From the NCBI GenBank assembly GCA_029256485.1, contig JAQSXU010000039.1:1-27057 (forward strand): 27,057 nt of DNA, read 5' to 3'. The first letter of the stretch is position 1, and the number at the start of each line of letters is the position of its first letter. This stretch comes from Clostridiaceae bacterium. GTDB lineage: Bacteria; Bacillota_A; Clostridia; Clostridiales; Clostridiaceae. A program made the translations under genes and the position numbers. Positions 23,928-27,057 of this stretch are shown here, in pieces. The notes under the pieces are model-generated. The model did no database searches. It was not told the origin of the DNA and saw only the letters and a list, made by a program, of their open reading frames with translations.

Positions 23928-24079
23928 TATAAAATCTCCTTTATATCTTATATTTATACATTGAGATAATTTTAATATAAATTGGCATAATAATAAACTT
24001 AATAATAGAAAATTATAAATTATTACAAAATTTTTGGGGAAAATATAGAGAAAGTATTTTATATGAGGTGATTGTAATT

Positions 24080-24667
24080 ATGAAAGATTTAAAAGGAACT
24101 CAAACCGCAGAAAATTTAGCCAAGGCATTTGCAGGTGAATCTCAGGCAAGAAATAGATACACATTCTATAGTAAAGTTGCAGACAAAGAAGGCCATAAAC
24201 AAATTGCAGCCATATTTTTAGAAACAGCTGATAATGAAAAGGAGCATGCAAAAATATTTTTTGATTTCTTAGTTCAGGGTTTAGGAAACGCACATATTAA
24301 AGTAGATGCAGAATATCCAATAGGATATGGTAATACGGAGCAAAATCTTCAATATGCAGCTCAAGGAGAGAAAGAAGAATGGGGTACATTATATCCATCA
24401 TTTGCTGATATAGCAAAACAAGAAGGGTTTAAGGACATAGAATTAATTATTAGAAAAATCATAGAAATTGAAACAGCACATGAGAAAAGATATTTAGATT
24501 TACTAAGCAGCTTAAAAAATGGAACTTTATATAAACGTGATACAAATCAAAGATGGAAATGCAGAAACTGCGGGTACATTTTTGAAGGAAAAGAGGCGCC
24601 GGCTGTATGTCCTGCCTGCAAACATCCCCAGGGATATTTTGAAATCATGTATGATACTCAGCCATAA
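24080..24667 (+). CDS. rbr: Rubrerythrin
   Basis: A di-iron peroxidase that reduces hydrogen peroxide in anaerobes. The N-terminal four-helix bundle carries the iron ligands in ESQARNRY (Glu20), EKEHA (Glu53, His56), an acidic EKEEWG around 98-102 and EIETAHEKRY (Glu131, His134). A C-terminal rubredoxin-like domain binds one iron through Cys161, Cys164, Cys177 and Cys180. The classical order (bundle first, rubredoxin last) and 195 residues are normal. A GTG at 24068 lies in the GAGGTGAT ribosome binding site, so the ATG at 24080 (7 nt spacing) is the start. It precedes a ferredoxin-domain DUF362 gene. PerR control is usual for this family, but I found no good PerR box. Confidence 0.95.
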   Translation: MKDLKGTQTAENLAKAFAGESQARNRYTFYSKVADKEGHKQIAAIFLETADNEKEHAKIFFDFLVQGLGNAHIKVDAEYPIGYGNTEQNLQYAAQGEKEEWGTLYPSFADIAKQEGFKDIELIIRKIIEIETAHEKRYLDLLSSLKNGTLYKRDTNQRWKCRNCGYIFEGKEAPAVCPACKHPQGYFEIMYDTQP

Positions 24668-24675
24668 TGTGCAAA

Positions 24676-24691
24676 GGTTTCATATGATACC
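24676..24691. repeat. Imperfect palindrome upstream of the DUF362 gene
   Basis: GGTTTCATATGATACC is palindromic except for one base pair. It lies 26 bp upstream of the extended -10 at 24717-24725, so it could be an operator. It has no T run, so it is not a terminator for rubrerythrin. Confidence 0.4.
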
Positions 24692-24716
24692 AAAGTTTTA
24701 TTTAAAATTAAAAACA

Positions 24717-24725
24717 TGATATAAT
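24717..24725 (+). promoter_or_regulatory. Extended -10 promoter of the DUF362 gene
   Basis: TGATATAAT fits TGnTATAAT, 31 bp before the start codon. The -35 region (TTTATT) is weak. Confidence 0.45.
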
Positions 24726-24755
24726 TAAGGGAGTTTATGTTGAGGGGTGATTACA

Positions 24756-25865
24756 ATGGAAAAGTCTAAGGTATATTTTACAGACTTGAGAACAAAACCG
24801 GGAGTAAATCTATTAGATAAGTTAGAGAGATTAGTAAAAAAGGCAGGTATCCAAAATATTGATTTTAAAAATCAATTTGTAGCAATAAAAATTCATTTTG
24901 GAGAACCCGGGAATCTTGCTTACATAAGACCTAATTATGCTGCTAAAATAGTTAGCATAATTAAGAATCTTGGTGGAATGGTTTTCCTTACAGATTCCAA
25001 TACTTTATACTCAGGAAGAAGATCAAATGCAGTTGACCATTTATTATCTGCACAAGAAAATGGATTTAATCCATTATCAGTGGGATGTAATGTAATAATT
25101 GCAGATGGTCTTAAGGGAACTGATTACAGAGAAATACAAATAAATGAGAAGTATTGTAAAACAGCAAAAATAGGAGCTGCCATAGCTGACGCAGATATTA
25201 TAATATCTATGAGTCATTTTAAAGGCCATGAAATGACAGGATTTGGAGGAGCTTTAAAAAACCTGGGGATGGGTTCAGGTTCTAGAGGTGGAAAATTAGA
25301 AATGCATTCAGCTTCTCAGCCTAAAATCAATAAAGAAAATTGTGCAGGCTGCGGTATGTGCATAAAAGGTTGTGCCCATGGTGCAATTAGTTTTAATGAA
25401 AACAGAAAAGCTGATATGAATTACGACAAATGTGTAGGCTGTGGAATGTGTGTTGCTATATGCCAATTTGATGCGGCTCAAGTTGTTTGGAATGAAAGTG
25501 CAGTTACAGCAAATGAAAAAATAGCAGAATACGCTTATGCAGTTGTTAAAGATAAACCAAATTTTCATATTAATTTTATTATGAATGTATCACCTGATTG
25601 TGATTGTGTGCCGTCAAATGATATGGCTATTGTTCCAGACATAGGTATAGCGGCCTCTTTTGATCCAGTGGCGCTGGATAAATTATCTGTAGACCTTGTA
25701 AATAAAGCGCCAATGATAAGAGGGTCTATCTTAAGCGATAATCATTATCATGAGGGCGAAGATAAATTTGGACACATTCATATAAATACAAGTTGGGAAG
25801 CAGGACTTAAACATGGAGAAGAAATTGGTCTAGGGATACAGGATTATGAACTAGTAATTGTATAA
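24756..25865 (+). CDS. DUF362 protein with two [4Fe-4S] clusters
   Basis: A 369-residue cytoplasmic iron-sulfur protein. The N-terminal part is a DUF362 domain (IHFGEPGNLAYIRP, FLTDSNTLYSGRRSNAVDH, and SHFKGHEMTGFGGALKNLGMG, about 1-185). It is followed by a double ferredoxin module, CAGCGMCIKGC (Cys196, 199, 202, 206) and CVGCGMCVAIC (Cys226, 229, 232, 236), and a C-terminal part (about 245-369) with DFDPVALD-like SFDPVALDKLSVDL. The biochemical role of this family is not established; an electron-transfer or redox-enzyme function is inferred. A GTG at 24747 sits within the ribosome binding site GAGGGGTGA, so the ATG at 24756 is the start. It has its own promoter after rubrerythrin. Confidence 0.88.
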   Translation: MEKSKVYFTDLRTKPGVNLLDKLERLVKKAGIQNIDFKNQFVAIKIHFGEPGNLAYIRPNYAAKIVSIIKNLGGMVFLTDSNTLYSGRRSNAVDHLLSAQENGFNPLSVGCNVIIADGLKGTDYREIQINEKYCKTAKIGAAIADADIIISMSHFKGHEMTGFGGALKNLGMGSGSRGGKLEMHSASQPKINKENCAGCGMCIKGCAHGAISFNENRKADMNYDKCVGCGMCVAICQFDAAQVVWNESAVTANEKIAEYAYAVVKDKPNFHINFIMNVSPDCDCVPSNDMAIVPDIGIAASFDPVALDKLSVDLVNKAPMIRGSILSDNHYHEGEDKFGHIHINTSWEAGLKHGEEIGLGIQDYELVIV

Positions 25866-25896
25866 ATATCATATAATTAAATTTCACTAAACATTT

Positions 25897-25947
25897 ATAG
25901 TTGGGACGTGAGAAGGAACAAATTACACACTCCCAACTATTAATTTT
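25897..25947 (+). terminator. Terminator of the DUF362 gene
   Basis: ATAGTTGGGA (25897-25906) pairs with TCCCAACTAT (25931-25940), with an extra GTG/CAC pairing inside, followed by TAATTTT. It ends 24 bp before tatD. Confidence 0.6.
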
Positions 25948-25970
25948 CGGCTGAGTAAAGAGGGTGTACT

Positions 25971-26744
25971 ATGGAAAATATTAAAATATTTGATTCCCAT
26001 GCTCATTATGATGATGAACAATTTGATGAAGATAGGGAAGAAATTATTGAGGAAATTAAAAAAAACAATGTTATAGGTGTATTGAATTGCGGTTCTTCTT
26101 TTTATGGAGCGCAAAAGTCTGTAGAGTTAGCTGAGACAAATGACTTTTTTTATGCGGCGGTAGGTTTACATCCAGAGTATGCAAATGAAGTTGATGATAG
26201 TTTTATTGAGAAGCTAAAGCAGCTGGCTAGAAGCTCTAAAGTAAAGGCAATTGGTGAAATTGGATTGGATTATTATTATAAAGAAAATCCATCAAGGGAA
26301 ATTCAAAAACAGGCATTTATAAAACAAATGGAACTTGCTAGGGAACTACAGCTGCCTGTGGTAATACATGATAGAGATGCTCACGAGGATACCCTAAATA
26401 TAATTAAAAAATTCCCTGAAGTAAAAGGAGTTATTCACTGCTTCTCAGGCAGTTTAGAGTTTGCAAGGGAGTGTATTAAACTAGGATATTATATTGGATT
26501 TACTGGGGTAGTAACTTTTAAAAATTCAAAAAAAATTAAAGAAGTTGCAAAAGAAATACCCCTTGATAGGATATTAGTTGAAACTGATTGCCCATATATG
26601 TCACCGGAGCCAAATAGGGGAAAAAGAAATAAATCGAATTATATTAAATTTATTATAGAAAAATTGGCTGAAATTAAAAGTTTAGAGCCATCAGTTATAT
26701 CAGATAAAACATGCCAAAATATTAAGGGGTTGCTAAAAATATAA
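25971..26744 (+). CDS. tatD: TatD-family metal-dependent deoxyribonuclease
   Basis: A TIM-barrel metallo-hydrolase of the TatD family, with 3'-5' exonuclease activity linked to DNA repair in studied members. The metal ligands are all in place: His10 and His12 in DSHAHYDD, Glu96 in GEIGLDYYY, His133 in VVIHDRDA, His156 in IHCFSG and Asp206 in ETDCPYMSP. At 257 residues it is full length. GAGGGTG precedes the ATG at 25971. In Bacillus the equivalent (yabD) directly follows metS; here four other genes and an inverted orientation of metG lie between. Confidence 0.94.
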   Translation: MENIKIFDSHAHYDDEQFDEDREEIIEEIKKNNVIGVLNCGSSFYGAQKSVELAETNDFFYAAVGLHPEYANEVDDSFIEKLKQLARSSKVKAIGEIGLDYYYKENPSREIQKQAFIKQMELARELQLPVVIHDRDAHEDTLNIIKKFPEVKGVIHCFSGSLEFARECIKLGYYIGFTGVVTFKNSKKIKEVAKEIPLDRILVETDCPYMSPEPNRGKRNKSNYIKFIIEKLAEIKSLEPSVISDKTCQNIKGLLKI

Positions 26745-26745
26745 A

Positions 26746-26801
26746 TATAGTGTAAAATTATATTACGCAATTCTAGGGAAATTAACAAATTTTACACTAT
26801 A
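26746..26801. repeat. 14-bp perfect inverted repeat after tatD
   Basis: TATAGTGTAAAATT (26746-26759) and AATTTTACACTATA (26788-26801) flank 28 nt. It starts 2 bp past the tatD stop. No T run follows on the plus strand, so it may stop transcription poorly or protect the 3' end of the message. Confidence 0.6.
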
Positions 26802-26936
26802 AATCGGTATAAGTGATTAAAAATATTAATTTTGGCATATAATTATAACACATACTTCTAATAATTGTACTATTACCACACCCGTATAGACTGTTAATAT
26901 TAAGTAGCTATTATATTATTTTATATGGTTTTAAAG

Positions 26937-26945
26937 TTATGCACA
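26937..26945 (+). promoter_or_regulatory. DnaA box upstream of the last gene
   Basis: TTATGCACA matches TTATNCACA. It is embedded in AAGTTATGCACATG (26934-26947), the same 14-mer found twice at 13603 and 13818, and starts the dyad TGCACATGGTGCA (26940-26952). It lies 40 bp before the -35 of the next promoter. The rest of the 26802-26975 stretch shows nothing else I recognise. Confidence 0.55.
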
Positions 26946-26984
26946 TGGTGCATTTTGGAACAGTCTAATCCGCACAAGCAACAT

Positions 26985-27013
26985 TTGACAATTTTCGTCA
27001 CAAATAATATAAT
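26985..27013 (+). promoter_or_regulatory. Consensus sigma-A promoter of the last gene
   Basis: TTGACA (26985-26990) and TATAAT (27008-27013) with 17 bp between them, a perfect consensus. It is bracketed by AAGCAACA (26976-26983) and TGTTGCTT (27020-27027), an 8-bp inverted repeat placed like an operator. Confidence 0.78.
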
Positions 27014-27046
27014 GTGTTTTGTTGCTTTGCCATGAGGAGGTATTTT

Positions 27047-27057
27047 ATGGAAGGGAA
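27047..27057 (+). CDS. Start of a gene cut by the window end
   Basis: Only the first codons (Met-Glu-Gly) are inside the window. GAGGAGG (27034-27040) is 6 nt before the ATG and a perfect promoter lies upstream, so this is a real start. In the Bacillus order the gene after tatD is a yabE-like resuscitation/3D-domain cell-wall protein; that identity is inference from context only. Confidence 0.6.

Noticed and set aside
24000..24025. TAATAAT/ATTATTA dyad upstream of rubrerythrin as a PerR box
   Set aside because: The arms are separated by 12 bp of AT-rich sequence and do not match TTATAATnATTATAA; chance is likely in DNA this AT-rich.
1..27057. CRISPR array, insertion sequence, tRNA or rRNA genes
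   Set aside because: No regularly spaced repeats, transposase motifs, cloverleaf sequences or rRNA signatures were seen on reading both strands.

Overview
The window is AT-rich DNA with strong AGGAGG-type ribosome binding sites, occasional TTG/GTG starts and spore genes (spmA, spmB, an AbrB regulator with a Spo0A box at its promoter). The gene order trmN6-rsmI-abrB ... metG ... tatD is the origin-proximal block known from Bacillus (yabB-yabC-abrB-metS-yabD). Together with the rubrerythrin and the arginine deiminase operon, this points to an anaerobic, motile, endospore-forming Clostridium-like Firmicute. No species can be assigned. I see no tRNA, rRNA, CRISPR array, transposase or prophage gene.

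Layout. 1-2240: a stand-alone PTS IIA(Glc)-type protein, then the flagellar stator pair motA-motB with overlapping stop and start codons. 2316-5216: RNA modification genes trmN6 and rsmI, then a secreted coiled-coil NlpC/P60 peptidoglycan hydrolase. 5234-6232: abrB on the minus strand with a clear sigma-A promoter and Spo0A box, followed by a ~650 bp AT-rich gap. 6233-7866: a small transaldolase and a DUF1836-like protein separated by three perfect DnaA boxes. 7934-11350: arginine deiminase operon arcC-arcA-arcB (ATP from arginine). 11430-12980: an AI-2E/PerM-family membrane protein convergent with ispF. 12981-13963: almost 1 kb with a small unannotated-looking 56-codon gene (minus strand, own promoter and terminator), an orphan 11-bp inverted repeat, and a dense DnaA-box cluster. 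13964-15817: two tandem membrane-anchored polysaccharide deacetylases. 15793-17569: rluF (minus), a glutaredoxin-like protein under a consensus promoter with a CsoR/CstR-like dyad, and a minus-strand pair of small proteins (zinc ribbon and coiled coil). 17650-18828: spmA-spmB behind a possible sigma-E promoter. 18817-21095: metG with a T-box leader carrying an AUG specifier. 21092-23927: a family 4 uracil-DNA glycosylase and a GH31 glucosidase (minus). 24080-26744: rubrerythrin, a DUF362/2x[4Fe-4S] protein and tatD (plus). 26745-27057: a long inverted repeat, another DnaA box, and a perfect TTGACA-17-TATAAT promoter reading into a gene cut by the window end.

How it fits together. Most of the window is housekeeping: translation and RNA modification (metG, rsmI, trmN6, rluF), envelope and sporulation (NlpC/P60, deacetylases, spmAB, abrB), energy from arginine, and redox defence (rubrerythrin, glutaredoxin, DUF362). 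The less expected content lies between genes: clustered DnaA boxes with a shared extended repeat, the Spo0A-box placement at abrB, a metG T-box with a non-standard UGGN, and several dyads placed like operators. I did not find convincing evidence for a wholly new multi-gene system. The best candidates for undescribed biology are the DnaA-box clusters, the 56-codon gene beside them, and the zinc-ribbon/coiled-coil pair at 17126-17569.
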